A DNA stretch of 64,000 nucleotides, from assembly GCA_020249505.1 (NCBI GenBank), contig JADCFN010000006.1, forward strand, positions 47,914 through 111,913, given 5' to 3'. The DNA is from Roseomonas sp. GTDB lineage: Bacteria; Pseudomonadota; Alphaproteobacteria; Acetobacterales; Acetobacteraceae. Shown piece by piece: positions 25,799 to 34,980 of the stretch. The notes beneath the pieces were generated by a model. That model saw nothing but the letters and a program-made list of their open reading frames with translations. It searched no databases and had not been told where the DNA came from. Each line of letters opens with the position of its first letter. Positions within the stretch are counted from its first letter, which is position 1. Both the position numbers and the translations under genes were made by a program.

Positions 25799-27868
25799 CT
25801 CCTGCCGCCAGGCCAGCACCACGGTGCCGAGCAACAGTAACAGTGCCAACCAAGGCGGCAGCAGTGGCAAGGCGGAAATGCTGATCACACTGTGATCGGC
25901 ATTGCGCCGGAGGCCAATCCAACCCGCGCCCGCAACCTCTCGCCCCGCCGGCACCATGCGCAATTCCGGCAGCGCCGGCGCGGCTTCCTGCCCCAGCCAA
26001 CGCAGCGCGCCGCGGCCTTGCACCAGCGGGCGCAGCTTTTCGCCATCAGCGCGCAGATCAGCGATTTCCAAAGGATTGGTCACCGCAGCAGCGGCGAAAG
26101 CCACGCGCTTTCCATCACCCACCTGCCACACGCCGGGCATGCGCGCCGCAACATCGGCAATCGCGCGCCCGCCACCGGCTTCTTCCAACCGGATGGTGCT
26201 GCGCGTGCCATCTGGCGCGGTGATGGTCACTTCGGGCGGCGGCGCGGCTTCCAGGCTGCGGCGCGCAATCGCCATGCGGCCGCCATCAATCCGCGCCGTC
26301 AAATCTTCTTCTTCCAAAGTGGTTTCACGCATCAGCCAATGGGCGATGCGGCGCAGCAATTCTTCCTGCGGGCCGCCGCCATCATGCCCGCGCCCCCATA
26401 GCCAGATATGATCCGACATCAGCAGCGCCACGCGCCCCTCACCAACCCGGTCCAGCACCAGCAAGGGCATGCCTTCGGGGCTTTCCATTACCGCCATGCC
26501 GCCGCGTGCCTCACCGCGCAGCCAACGATACCAGCGGCCCCAACTTGCTTCTGTCGCGGCGCTATTGGCCCCCGCCAAAGCCTCGGTCACCGGATGCCGC
26601 GCGCCAAGCGTGCTGATGCGCGGGCGGAACGGCCCTTCCTCCACCCCTGCACCACGGCCCATCGGGCGCGCGGGCAATACTTGCGACAGCGGCGTGAAGG
26701 CCAAGGAGGCCGGCCCCGCGAATTCCGGCCCGACACTCATCAGCAAGGCGCCGCCGGCACGTACGTGATCGGCGATGTTGCGCATATAGGCTGGCGGCAG
26801 CAGGCCGCGATTGGTGAAGCGGTCAAACACAATCAGATCGAACTCGCGCAGCTTGACCTGAAACAGCTCCCGCACCGGAAAGGCAATCAGCGCCAATTCA
26901 TTGAGCGGCGTCAGATCATCCTTCTCTGGCGGGCGGAGGATGGTGAAATGCACCAAATCCACGTTCGGATCGGCCTTCAATAGCCGCCGCCAGGCGCGTT
27001 CGCCGGCATGCGGCTCCCCAGAAACCAGCAGCACGCGCAGCCGATCCCGCACACCATTCACGGTGACAACCTGGCGGTTATTGAGCGGGCTGACCTCGCC
27101 CGCGCGAGGTTCGGCTTCAAGTTCAATCACCATCGGGCCGCCGCGCGCAACGGGGACGGAAATCGTGTGCTCACGCCCAATTGGGATTTCCTCACGCCGC
27201 GCAGCGCCACCATCGCGGCGGATAATCAGCCCAGCATTGCCGCCGGAAGCTGTCCCCAAATCCTCAATCACCACGCGCAATTCCACCTGCTGGCCGACAA
27301 TGCCAAAGCCAGGGGCCGAGACCAGCCGCAGGCGCCGATCAACCTCCCCAGCGCGGCCGGGCAGCAGCACATGAAACGGTGCGTCAAAGGGGAGTAGCGC
27401 CGGCGCGTCATGCACCTGGCCATCGGTCAGCGCGATGACGCCCGCAAGCCGCGCCCGCGGCACATCCGCCAAGGCCGCCCCGAGCACGGAAAACAGCGCC
27501 GTGCCGCGCTGGCCGGCTTCCGGCACCTCCACCACCCGCAAATCAAGCGCCGGCAGGCGCGCGGCGCGCGCTTCCAAAGCTACGCGCGCGGCTGCGATGC
27601 GCTCCGCACGATCCGCAATCCCTGTGCTGTCACTCCGGTCAACGGCAAGGATCGCGATATCCGGCCGCGTTTCGCGTTCCTCGCGGAGCAGGCGCGGATT
27701 ACAGAGTGCGCCCATCAAAATCACCGCCGCCAGCGCCCGCCACCAAATGCCGCGGGCGCGCTGAAACAGGCCATAGCCAAGGAAAAGCAAGGCGAGGAAA
27801 GCAAAAAGCGCCAGCAGCCAAAGCGGCAAGCGGGGGAGGAAATCTATATAGGCAAGATGCTGAGTCAT
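25790..27868 (-). CDS. Membrane protein with VWA-like and glutamine-amidotransferase-like regions
   Basis: A 692-aa protein. Two membrane helices at the N-terminus (about 15-33 and 41-58) are followed by a VWA-like segment with DRSDSTG, which fits a MIDAS metal site (DxSxS), around residue 77. A class I GATase-like fold probably spans about 270-500 (LRVLLVSGEPHAGERAWRRLL, FDLIVFDRF). The C-terminus has one more helix (LPPWLALLLLLGTVVLAW). Such proteins occur with MoxR/Bat-type operons, but no MoxR ATPase is here. Exact function unknown. The N-terminal ATG at 27868 has no clear Shine-Dalgarno. The 3' end overlaps a hairpin shared with minE. Confidence 0.7.
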   Translation of the reverse strand: MTQHLAYIDFLPRLPLWLLALFAFLALLFLGYGLFQRARGIWWRALAAVILMGALCNPRLLREERETRPDIAILAVDRSDSTGIADRAERIAAARVALEARAARLPALDLRVVEVPEAGQRGTALFSVLGAALADVPRARLAGVIALTDGQVHDAPALLPFDAPFHVLLPGRAGEVDRRLRLVSAPGFGIVGQQVELRVVIEDLGTASGGNAGLIIRRDGGAARREEIPIGREHTISVPVARGGPMVIELEAEPRAGEVSPLNNRQVVTVNGVRDRLRVLLVSGEPHAGERAWRRLLKADPNVDLVHFTILRPPEKDDLTPLNELALIAFPVRELFQVKLREFDLIVFDRFTNRGLLPPAYMRNIADHVRAGGALLMSVGPEFAGPASLAFTPLSQVLPARPMGRGAGVEEGPFRPRISTLGARHPVTEALAGANSAATEASWGRWYRWLRGEARGGMAVMESPEGMPLLVLDRVGEGRVALLMSDHIWLWGRGHDGGGPQEELLRRIAHWLMRETTLEEEDLTARIDGGRMAIARRSLEAAPPPEVTITAPDGTRSTIRLEEAGGGRAIADVAARMPGVWQVGDGKRVAFAAAAVTNPLEIADLRADGEKLRPLVQGRGALRWLGQEAAPALPELRMVPAGREVAGAGWIGLRRNADHSVISISALPLLPPWLALLLLLGTVVLAWRQEGR

Positions 27869-27890
27869 GGCTGATCAGGCCGGGGTAGTG

Positions 27891-27908
27891 GCTGGCGAAA
27901 GCCAGCCT
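27891..27908. repeat. Perfect hairpin with GAAA loop between Tim44-like and membrane-protein genes
   Basis: GGCTGGC-GAAA-GCCAGCC on the plus strand (7-bp stem). It lies about 22 bp upstream of the 27868 start, where a Shine-Dalgarno would be expected and none is clear. It may terminate the upstream Tim44 transcript weakly or affect translation. Confidence 0.35.
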
Positions 27909-27985
27909 TACGCGCAGGGCTGGTGTGGCGGCTGCGCGCGAAACCGAGGCGGGTTAGCCTGGACCCCGCCATAACAATCACCGCA

Positions 27986-28648
27986 CTAGGCGGCAGTGCT
28001 GCCAACCAGGCGCCAGGTTGGGTCGGCGCTACTGAGGTCGCGCTGGAAAGTCCAGACATCGGTCAGCTCCGTCACCGCTTCCGCACCGGAAACAATGGAC
28101 CCATCGCGCGCCTGCACCAGATTGATCTGATCCGTCACCAGCCGCACCGTAACCTCGGCCACAGAGCCGCGGAGTTCCGCCGCTTCAATGCCGCTTTCCT
28201 CAACGCTGCGGAGTTCGGTGCGCTGGGTCTCGCCCGCTGCCTCACGTGCGGAAATCGCCTGGTCGAAGCCGGCGAAGGCTTCCTCGGACAAAAGCGGCTT
28301 CAAGGTCGCGCGATCACCACGGGCAAAGGCTTCCACGATCATGCCAAAGGCAGTCTCGGCACCGTCCAGAAAGCGGTTCGGATCAAAGCTGCGGTCGCGC
28401 TTTTGGATTTGCATCAGCGCCTCACCGGCTGGGCTGCGCGGATCAGGAATGACACGCCGTGCACCGCCCTGGGACGGCTTGGCACCAATCTCGACCTCAG
28501 TCGCAGGCCCCCGCGCGGGCACCGGCGCGGCTTCTGGCTGCGCCTGACGTTCAAACCCCGTCCGGCGGCCAAGCACACTCCGCAGTCGCAGCACCAAAAA
28601 GGCCGCAACCATCGCGAAGAGAATGAGATCTATCGGCAAGCCACCCAT
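27986..28648 (-). CDS. Tim44-domain protein
   Basis: A 220-aa protein with one N-terminal membrane helix (PIDLILFAMVAAFLVLRLRSVLG, about 5-27). A polar linker follows (about 30-75), then a Tim44/NTF2-like domain (about 80-218, DPNRFLDGAETAFGMIVEAFARGD). Alphaproteobacterial homologues of mitochondrial Tim44 (also called TimA) sit on the inner membrane, and their role is not settled. AAGGAG lies 7 nt upstream of the ATG. The usual neighbours fxsA and secB are not seen here. Confidence 0.88.
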   Translation of the reverse strand: MGGLPIDLILFAMVAAFLVLRLRSVLGRRTGFERQAQPEAAPVPARGPATEVEIGAKPSQGGARRVIPDPRSPAGEALMQIQKRDRSFDPNRFLDGAETAFGMIVEAFARGDRATLKPLLSEEAFAGFDQAISAREAAGETQRTELRSVEESGIEAAELRGSVAEVTVRLVTDQINLVQARDGSIVSGAEAVTELTDVWTFQRDLSSADPTWRLVGSTAA

Positions 28649-28808
28649 GTTTTTGCTCCTTGAGCCTTAATCTAGGGTGCCATAGTCGCCAGGGCAACGC
28701 TTCGCTTGCGCAAAGCCGCAACGGAATCACCTCAACGCCCAGGCCATTGCCCAAAAACTAGGCCGGTTGCGGCGAGCGGACGGCCTCGCTAGACCAAACT
28801 CAGTTCAA

Positions 28809-29378
28809 ATGAGGGTGACAATCGTGATTCTGCTTCGGCACGGGCAAAGCGAATTCAACCTGCTTTTTACCCAAACCCGCAAAGACCCAGGGATTATTGA
28901 CCCCAAACTGACACCGCTTGGCCAAACCCAGGCGGAAGAAGCGGCCGAGGCGCTTGCGCATGAAGGCATCAGGCGGATCATTGTCTCCCCCTATACCCGC
29001 GCTTTGCAAACTGCCCTGCCGGTAGCGCGGCGGCTCAACCTGCCGCTGACCGTCACGCCAACGGTGCGCGAACGCTATGCCTTCACTTGCGATATCGGCA
29101 GGCCGGTGACGGAGCTACGGCTCGATTTCCCCCATGTGGTGCTGGACCATATTGACGAGGTCTGGTGGCCACCCGTGGAAGAACCCGCCGAACAGGTGAT
29201 TGATCGCGCCCAGCTATTCCGTGACGAAATGGCCGCGCTGCAGGATTGGTCCCATACATTGGTGGTGTCCCATTGGGGCTTCATCCTGGCCTTCACGGGC
29301 AAAAGCGTCATGAATGGCCAAATGCTGCGCGTGGACCCGACCGAAGCGCCCCCCGCCGAGATCATCTGGAAGCACTGA
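28809..29378 (+). CDS. Histidine phosphatase family protein
   Basis: A 189-aa phosphoglycerate-mutase-like phosphatase. The catalytic motif LLRHGQSEFN (phospho-His at about residue 10) is at the N-terminus. SPYTRALQTALPVARRL holds the second phosphate-binding Arg, and VVSHWGFILAF holds the second catalytic His. The substrate is unknown. The frame runs upstream to 28767, but the ATG at 28809 gives the normal N-terminus. Convergent with the response regulator, 18 bp apart. Confidence 0.9.
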   Translation: MRVTIVILLRHGQSEFNLLFTQTRKDPGIIDPKLTPLGQTQAEEAAEALAHEGIRRIIVSPYTRALQTALPVARRLNLPLTVTPTVRERYAFTCDIGRPVTELRLDFPHVVLDHIDEVWWPPVEEPAEQVIDRAQLFRDEMAALQDWSHTLVVSHWGFILAFTGKSVMNGQMLRVDPTEAPPAEIIWKH

Positions 29379-29396
29379 ACGGGGAGCGTCGCGGCC

Positions 29397-30095
29397 CTAC
29401 CCGGCCTCCAACCGATAACCGCCGCCATCCGTCAGCAGAATGCGCGCTTCCGCCGGGTTGGGTTCGATCTTCTGACGCAGCCGATAGATATGTGTCTCCA
29501 GCGTATGCGTGGTGACCTTGCTGTTATAGCCCCAGACCTCGCTCAGCAGGATTTCACGTGAAACCGGCTGCCCGCCGGCACTAAGCAGGAAGCTCAGGAT
29601 TGCCGCCTCCTTTTCCGTCAGGCGAATCTTCCGCCCGCGCTTCGGTTCCTGCAGCAGCTTGGCGGCGGGGCGAAATTCATAGGGCCCGATGACCGAGGCG
29701 GCATCTTCACCCCCGTTGGAACGCTGGATGTGTGCGCGCAGCTTCGCCAGCAAGTCCTGCATTCTGAGGGGCTTGGTAATGGCATCATTCGCCCCAACAT
29801 CCAGGCAGCGCAGTACTTCTTCTTCCCCCGAAGCCCCAGCCAATAGAATGATTGGCATGCGCATGCCCGCACGGCGCAACTTGGCGCAGAATTCACGCGC
29901 TGAGCCATCCGGCAGGCCCAGATCCAGCAGAATGGCGGCATAACGGCTTCCATCGGCGCGGATCAGTACCTCCGCCGCCGCAATGCTGGCAGCGCCCAGG
30001 GCAGTGAATTCGCCCCCGAAAGCCAATTGCTCGATTAGGCTGGCCCGGAGCCTTTCATTATCATCCACGATCAAGACGGGATGCGGGTGGGTCAT
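29397..30095 (-). CDS. Orphan OmpR-type response regulator
   Basis: A 232-aa regulator. The receiver domain (about 1-120) has the acidic pair D11/D12, the phospho-acceptor D58 in LLDLGLPDG, and the switch lysine in ITKPL. The usual Thr/Ser of the switch (normally in an LTA or LSA motif) is an alanine in ILLAGAS. The winged-helix DNA-binding domain (about 135-230) ends THTLETHIYRLRQKIEP and GGGYRLE. No histidine kinase is next to it. The gene is divergent from ribA and partly overlaps the long open frame upstream of it. Confidence 0.92.
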   Translation of the reverse strand: MTHPHPVLIVDDNERLRASLIEQLAFGGEFTALGAASIAAAEVLIRADGSRYAAILLDLGLPDGSAREFCAKLRRAGMRMPIILLAGASGEEEVLRCLDVGANDAITKPLRMQDLLAKLRAHIQRSNGGEDAASVIGPYEFRPAAKLLQEPKRGRKIRLTEKEAAILSFLLSAGGQPVSREILLSEVWGYNSKVTTHTLETHIYRLRQKIEPNPAEARILLTDGGGYRLEAG

Positions 30096-30311
30096 CGGCG
30101 GCGAGCCTCATTCTTCTGTCCTGGAGCCCGGCCGCGACGGATGCAGCGCCCCTTCTTGAGCCGACCAGAATGCCACCGGCGAAGCCATGGCAGCAAGATA
30201 TCGCCGCGGTGTGACGCCATGACGCGGTCACTGTCGGGCGGGGGCTCGCAAAGCGCCGCAACAGTGCCACATTCACGCCTACTGAATAAGCGCGTATTGG
30301 AAACCCTTCAC

Positions 30312-31469
30312 ATGTCCCTGCAAGGTGGCCGTTTGCCCCAAAGCCCTGAAATCGCCCCCGACCCGCGCCGCCTGGCCATGCGCGGCGTGCATCGTGCCAT
30401 TTCCGATTTGCGGCGCGGCACCCCGGTGTTGATTTTCCAGCATGAGACAGCCTTGTTGGTCGGCGCGGCGGAAACGCTGGGCGCTTCTGGGCTTGCCGAT
30501 ATCGCCTCAGGCAGCTTGGCGACGCCGATGCTGCTGCTCGCACCTACACGCGCGGCGGGTTTGCTGCGCCGGCCCGTGACCCAGGCCGAGGATCAAGCCG
30601 TGGTGGCGCTACGCCTGCCCGCCGTGGCGCTGGACCCCGATAGGCTGCGCAGCTTCGCCGACCCCACCGCTGAAAGCCTGCTGCCGGCTGAGGCTGAACA
30701 AGTCTCCCCACCCCCACTGGCGGGCGCTGCGCTGGCCCTGGCCAAGCTGGGCCGGCTTTTGCCAGCGCTGGTGGCCGCGCCAGCGGCTTCTGGCGTAGCG
30801 GAGCGGCTTTCGCTGCTTCGCGTGCCGGCCGAAGATGTCTTGGCCTACCCGATCAGCGCCGCTGCCAGCCTGCAGCGCGTGGCCGAAGCACGCGTGCCGC
30901 TGGAAGATGCGCCGGAAGCGCGCATCATCGCTTTCCGTGCCGCCGATGGTGGGATTGAGCACCTCGCCATTTTGGTGGGCGACCCGGAAGCAAGCAACGC
31001 CGCCGGGCAGGCGCCTTTGGTGCGCGCCCATTCCGAATGTTTCACAGGCGATCTTTTGGGCTCGCTCCGCTGCGATTGCGGGCCGCAGCTGCGCGGCGCC
31101 ATCAAACGCATGGCGGAAGACCCCGCGGGCGGTGTGCTGCTTTACCTGGCGCAGGAAGGCCGAGGCATTGGGCTCGTGAACAAGCTGCGTGCCTATACAA
31201 TGCAGGATCGCGGGCTAGATACACTCGATGCCAATCGCGCGCTTGGCTATGGCGCGGATGAGCGCAATTTCCTGGTGGCGGCCACCATGCTGCGCGAGAT
31301 TGGGATGACGCGTGTCAGGCTACTGACCAATAATCCCGACAAGCTTTCGGGCCTTGCAGCATGCGGCATTGATGTGGTGGGCCGTGAAGCGCATCAATTT
31401 GATCCCAATGGCGTGAATGACGCCTATCTGGACACCAAGGCGCGACGCTTCGGGCATATGCTGGGATAG
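30312..31469 (+). CDS. ribA: GTP cyclohydrolase II with degenerate N-terminal domain
   Basis: First committed step of riboflavin synthesis: GTP to the diaminopyrimidine phosphate, formate and pyrophosphate. The C-terminal half is a full GTP cyclohydrolase II: HSECFTGDLLGSLRCDCGPQ (zinc cysteines), LAQEGRGIGLVNK, and LTNNPDKL. The first 190 residues of this 385-aa protein start like a DHBP-synthase (AMRGVHRAISDLRRGTPVLI) but lack its acidic metal-binding EDREN-type motif, so this half is probably not catalytic. I start at the ATG at 30312; the frame is open back to 30081, and an ATG at 30219 is an alternative. Confidence 0.92.
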   Translation: MSLQGGRLPQSPEIAPDPRRLAMRGVHRAISDLRRGTPVLIFQHETALLVGAAETLGASGLADIASGSLATPMLLLAPTRAAGLLRRPVTQAEDQAVVALRLPAVALDPDRLRSFADPTAESLLPAEAEQVSPPPLAGAALALAKLGRLLPALVAAPAASGVAERLSLLRVPAEDVLAYPISAAASLQRVAEARVPLEDAPEARIIAFRAADGGIEHLAILVGDPEASNAAGQAPLVRAHSECFTGDLLGSLRCDCGPQLRGAIKRMAEDPAGGVLLYLAQEGRGIGLVNKLRAYTMQDRGLDTLDANRALGYGADERNFLVAATMLREIGMTRVRLLTNNPDKLSGLAACGIDVVGREAHQFDPNGVNDAYLDTKARRFGHMLG

Positions 31470-31472
31470 ACA

Positions 31473-31988
31473 ATGAGCCCATCCAGTCTCGCGACACTTG
31501 GACCGGATGGGCTGCTGCGCTTTCGGGGTGGGATTTTTCGTTGCGCCATCGGCAAGGGTGGCAGGCGCGCTGACAAGCGCGAAGGTGATGGTGCGACACC
31601 AATAGGATTATTGCCACTCCGTCGCGTGCTGTATCGTGCGGATCGTCTGGCGCCGCCGCGCTGCACTTTGCCTGTGGGGCCGATCGCGCCCGAGGATGGC
31701 TGGTGCGATGATCCGATGCATGCCGATTACAACACGCAAATCCGCCGCCCGCATCCGGCGCGGCATGAAGAACTTTGGCGCGTAGATGCGATTTATGACG
31801 TGATTGGCGTGCTTGGTTGGAATGATGCGCCGGTGATGCGCGGGCGCGGGAGTGCGATTTTCCTGCATTTGGCGCGGCCCGGCTTCAGCCCGACCGAGGG
31901 CTGCATTGCGCTGGAACAGAGCGAGCTTCTGCGCGTTTTGGCCGAGGGGCTGACGGGGATTGAGGTTTCGGATAGTACGCGGAGTTAG
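31473..31988 (+). CDS. YkuD-type L,D-transpeptidase family protein, no signal peptide
   Basis: A 171-aa protein with the YkuD catalytic signature IFLHLARPGFSPTEGCIAL (His, Gly and the nucleophilic Cys at about residue 149). These enzymes make 3-3 peptidoglycan crosslinks or link proteins to peptidoglycan outside the membrane. No signal peptide or anchor is visible from the ATG at 31473, which is 3 bp after ribA. Either export uses another route or the target is cytoplasmic. Confidence 0.85.
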   Translation: MSPSSLATLGPDGLLRFRGGIFRCAIGKGGRRADKREGDGATPIGLLPLRRVLYRADRLAPPRCTLPVGPIAPEDGWCDDPMHADYNTQIRRPHPARHEELWRVDAIYDVIGVLGWNDAPVMRGRGSAIFLHLARPGFSPTEGCIALEQSELLRVLAEGLTGIEVSDSTRS

Positions 31989-32059
31989 GCGAGGCCTTTT
32001 CCTTCGCCAAGGCAGCTCTGTATATACGGGGGCTCCTTGACTCAAGAAAGATTACCGAG

Positions 32060-32497
32060 GTGAACACGCCTGAAAAACCATACTTCACAGAAGATGAAGC
32101 TGAATCTTTGGTACGCTACATCCATGCCGCGGCTGTGGTAGCCGCCTTTTGTTTGCCTGTAATGTTCTCATGTGGAATAGAAGATTTTTTCCAAACCTCC
32201 GGAAACATTCTCCTGAAAGGTCAGGGAATGCAAGTTATGTTGATTTTGCTCTCGATTTTTTCTGTTCGCTTTCATATGTCAATTGCGGTTGTTTTCGTTT
32301 TGTGGAGACGTGATCGGCTTAAAGAATTTCGCCCATTCAAGCATCCGGTTGGTAGAACTCCCCTTGAGAAAGTCGAATATTTTGCTGAGGAGGATAAGGT
32401 AAGATATGGCCGCGTGATTTCTTTCGTTTTTCTTCCAGTATTTTTCGCTGCCATCTCACTGGGCTGGTTCTTGATGGCAAGAAATCATTGCCCCTAG
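32060..32497 (+). CDS. Low-GC hypothetical membrane protein
   Basis: A 145-aa protein that I do not recognise. About three hydrophobic segments are seen (residues about 22-40, 57-81 and 120-138), with charged stretches between them ([37 protein letters not shown]). GTG start at 32060 with GAGG directly in front, so the start is not firm. By hand count the gene is about 44% GC against roughly 60-65% around it, with many AT-ending codons. It stands alone between ribA-ldt and adhC and probably came by transfer. No mobility gene or repeat is next to it. Confidence 0.6.
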   Translation: MNTPEKPYFTEDEAESLVRYIHAAAVVAAFCLPVMFSCGIEDFFQTSGNILLKGQGMQVMLILLSIFSVRFHMSIAVVFVLWRRDRLKEFRPFKHPVGRTPLEKVEYFAEEDKVRYGRVISFVFLPVFFAAISLGWFLMARNHCP

Positions 32498-32579
32498 AAA
32501 AGGAGACCTGAATTACCATGGATACTTCGCAATCATCGATTGTTTTTCATCGCGCCTTGTACCTTGGCGGAGCGGCCCG

Positions 32580-33704
32580 ATGAAAACGCGCGCCGCCGTG
32601 GCTTGGCAAGCGAAACAGCCTCTCACCATCGAAACCGTTGATCTGGATGGCCCCAAAGCCGGCGAAGTGCTGGTCGAAATCATGGCGACCGGCGTTTGCC
32701 ATACGGATTCCTATACGCTGGATGGGCTCGATTCCGAGGGGCTGTTCCCCGCCATCCTGGGCCATGAAGGCGCTGGCATTGTGCGCGAGATCGGTGCCGG
32801 CGTAACCAGCGTAAAGCCCGGCGATCATGTGATCCCGCTCTACACGCCGGAATGCCGCGCTTGCAAAACCTGCTTGAGCAGGCGGAGCAATCTTTGCACC
32901 TCCATCCGCGCGACGCAGGGCAAGGGTGTCATGCCCGATGGCACCAGCCGCTTTTCTTGCGAAACCACCGCGCCCGGCAAGCCGGTGTTTCACTATATGG
33001 GCTGCAGCACCTTTTCGAACTTCACCGTACTGCCAGAAATCGCAGTCGCGAAAGTGCGTGAAGACGCGCCCTTCGACAAGATTTGCTACATCGGCTGCGG
33101 CGTCACCACCGGCATTGGCGCGGTGATCTATACCGCTAAGGTCTGGCCCGGTGCCAATGTGGTTGTCTTTGGCCTGGGCGGAATTGGCCTCAACGTCATC
33201 CAAGGCGCGCGCATGGTGGGTGCCGATAAGATCATCGGCATAGACATCAACCCCGCCAAGCAGGCCATGGCGCGCAAATTCGGCATGACGCATTTCATCA
33301 ACCCAAATGAGGTCGGCACCGATAAGGTAGTGCAGGCCATCACGGACCTGACGGGCGGTGGCGCTGATTTCTCCTTCGATTGCACCGGCAATGTCGCGGT
33401 GATGCGCCAAGCGCTGGAATGCTGCCATCGCGGTTGGGGTGAGAGCATCATCATCGGTGTTGCACCCTCAGGCGCTGAGATCGCCACCCGCCCCTTCCAA
33501 CTTGTCACGGGCCGCGTCTGGAAAGGTTCCGCCTTTGGTGGCGCGCGTGGGCGGAGCGATGTGCCCAAGATTGTGGATTGGTACATGGAAGGGAAGATCA
33601 ATATTGATGATTTGATCACCCACACCATGCCGCTTGAGAAAATCAATGATGCCTTCGATCTGATGCATGAAGGCAAATCCATCCGATCGGTGGTGGTGTT
33701 TTAG
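32580..33704 (+). CDS. adhC: S-(hydroxymethyl)glutathione dehydrogenase / class III alcohol dehydrogenase
   Basis: A 374-aa zinc enzyme that oxidises the glutathione adduct of formaldehyde with NAD+. Visible are GVCHTD (zinc ligand Cys), GHEGAGIV, the structural-zinc block [15 protein letters not shown], the Rossmann motif GLGGIGLNV and the [14 protein letters not shown] stretch that favours NAD. GCGGAG lies 7 nt before the ATG. The usual partner S-formylglutathione hydrolase is not next to it. It converges with a serine hydrolase gene, 7 bp apart. Confidence 0.96.
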   Translation: MKTRAAVAWQAKQPLTIETVDLDGPKAGEVLVEIMATGVCHTDSYTLDGLDSEGLFPAILGHEGAGIVREIGAGVTSVKPGDHVIPLYTPECRACKTCLSRRSNLCTSIRATQGKGVMPDGTSRFSCETTAPGKPVFHYMGCSTFSNFTVLPEIAVAKVREDAPFDKICYIGCGVTTGIGAVIYTAKVWPGANVVVFGLGGIGLNVIQGARMVGADKIIGIDINPAKQAMARKFGMTHFINPNEVGTDKVVQAITDLTGGGADFSFDCTGNVAVMRQALECCHRGWGESIIIGVAPSGAEIATRPFQLVTGRVWKGSAFGGARGRSDVPKIVDWYMEGKINIDDLITHTMPLEKINDAFDLMHEGKSIRSVVVF

Positions 33705-33711
33705 CCCTACG

Positions 33712-34875
33712 CTAAACACCATTCACCATACCCTCGAATTCCCGGAACAGGCTGATCGCCTCCGGGTCGAAAAACGGCAGGATTTGGCTCATGAAAATCC
33801 CTGCCGTGCCGCGGCCAGGGTCTATCCAATAAAAGGTATTGCCAAGCCCTGCCCAGGCGAGGCTACCGGCAGCCCGGCCTTGCGGTGAAGGCCGGCGATT
33901 GACCAGAAACGTCAGCCCCCAGCCATTCGCCATGCCGGGGAAGAAATCCGCATCGCGCGTGGCAGTTGGCACCGCTGAAATCATCGGGCGCACGGCAAGC
34001 GGCGCGATCTGGTCGCGCGCCATCTCTGCCACAGTTTCGGGTTTCAGCAGCCTGATTTTCCCATGCCGCCCGCCATTCAGGATCATCCGCGCGAAAGCCA
34101 AATAGTCCCGCGCCGTGCCATAAAGCCCGCCGCCGCCGGTCTCAAACTCCGGCTCCTGCGGCACTTCGAAGGGAATGACGGCAAGCGCACCATCCGCGCC
34201 GCGCCCATGCATTGCCGCCAGCCGCGCCCTTTGATCCGCGCGCAGCTTGAAGGACGTATCAACCATGCCAAGCGGTTCAAAAATCACCCGCGCCAGATGC
34301 GCGCCAAGCGTCTCGCCTGTCGCGGCCTCAATCATCTTGCCGGCCCAATCTATGCCGATGCCATAACTCCAATCCTCGCCAGGATCGAATAGCAGGGGCA
34401 AGGCAAGTGCGGCATTGCGGCAGGTGCCAACCGCGGGCGTGCCGGTCGCCTTGCGGAAGCGGGCGATATCCGCGCTCCACATGTCATAGGCATAGCCCGA
34501 GGTATGGGTCAGCAAATGGCGCAAGGTGATGGGGCGCTTTGCCGGGCGCAGCTTGGGCTGGCCGGCCTCATCAAAGCCTTCCAGCACGCCAAGCGCGCCG
34601 ATCCCTGGCACCAGCGAGGCCGCTGGCGCATCGAGCGAAAGCTTGCCCGCTTCCACCAGCATCATGGCCGCCGCGCCGGTAATCGCCTTGGTCATGGAGG
34701 CTATCCAGAACACCGCATCGGGCTGCATGAGTTCCGCACTGCCAAGCGCCCGGCTGCCAAAACCGGCATCCCAGCTACTGCCATGCCGGTCACCAAGCGC
34801 CAGCACCAAGCCCGGAATGGCCCTCGCCTGAACCGCCTTTTGCATCCGGATCGCGATATCTTGCTGCCTATCCAT
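33712..34875 (-). CDS. Beta-lactamase-fold serine hydrolase (class C / EstB-like)
   Basis: A 387-aa protein. The SMTK motif (S60-K63) is the catalytic Ser-x-x-Lys. A tyrosine motif lies near DWSYGIGIDWAGK, and HTSGYAYD is the loop common in EstB-type esterases. No signal peptide is seen, which favours a cytoplasmic esterase over a true beta-lactamase. I start at the ATG at 34875 because GGAAAGG lies before it; a GTG six codons upstream is possible. Confidence 0.88.
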   Translation of the reverse strand: MDRQQDIAIRMQKAVQARAIPGLVLALGDRHGSSWDAGFGSRALGSAELMQPDAVFWIASMTKAITGAAAMMLVEAGKLSLDAPAASLVPGIGALGVLEGFDEAGQPKLRPAKRPITLRHLLTHTSGYAYDMWSADIARFRKATGTPAVGTCRNAALALPLLFDPGEDWSYGIGIDWAGKMIEAATGETLGAHLARVIFEPLGMVDTSFKLRADQRARLAAMHGRGADGALAVIPFEVPQEPEFETGGGGLYGTARDYLAFARMILNGGRHGKIRLLKPETVAEMARDQIAPLAVRPMISAVPTATRDADFFPGMANGWGLTFLVNRRPSPQGRAAGSLAWAGLGNTFYWIDPGRGTAGIFMSQILPFFDPEAISLFREFEGMVNGV

Positions 34876-34980
34876 GGCTTGCCTTTCCTTCACTTGCCTG
34901 TCGCCAGGCCCGGCTGCTCTTCCCCTCAGCGCGGGCTCGTGTTTATTGTGCCCCGTCTTGTTTCAAGGAGATAGGCGGAA

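Noticed and set aside
31989..32059. Terminator after the L,D-transpeptidase gene
   Set aside because: Only an imperfect bulged stem (GGCGAGG with CCTTCGCC) and no T-tract.
33712..34875. Antibiotic-resistance class C beta-lactamase
   Set aside because: There is no signal peptide, and the motif set fits EstB-type esterases better.
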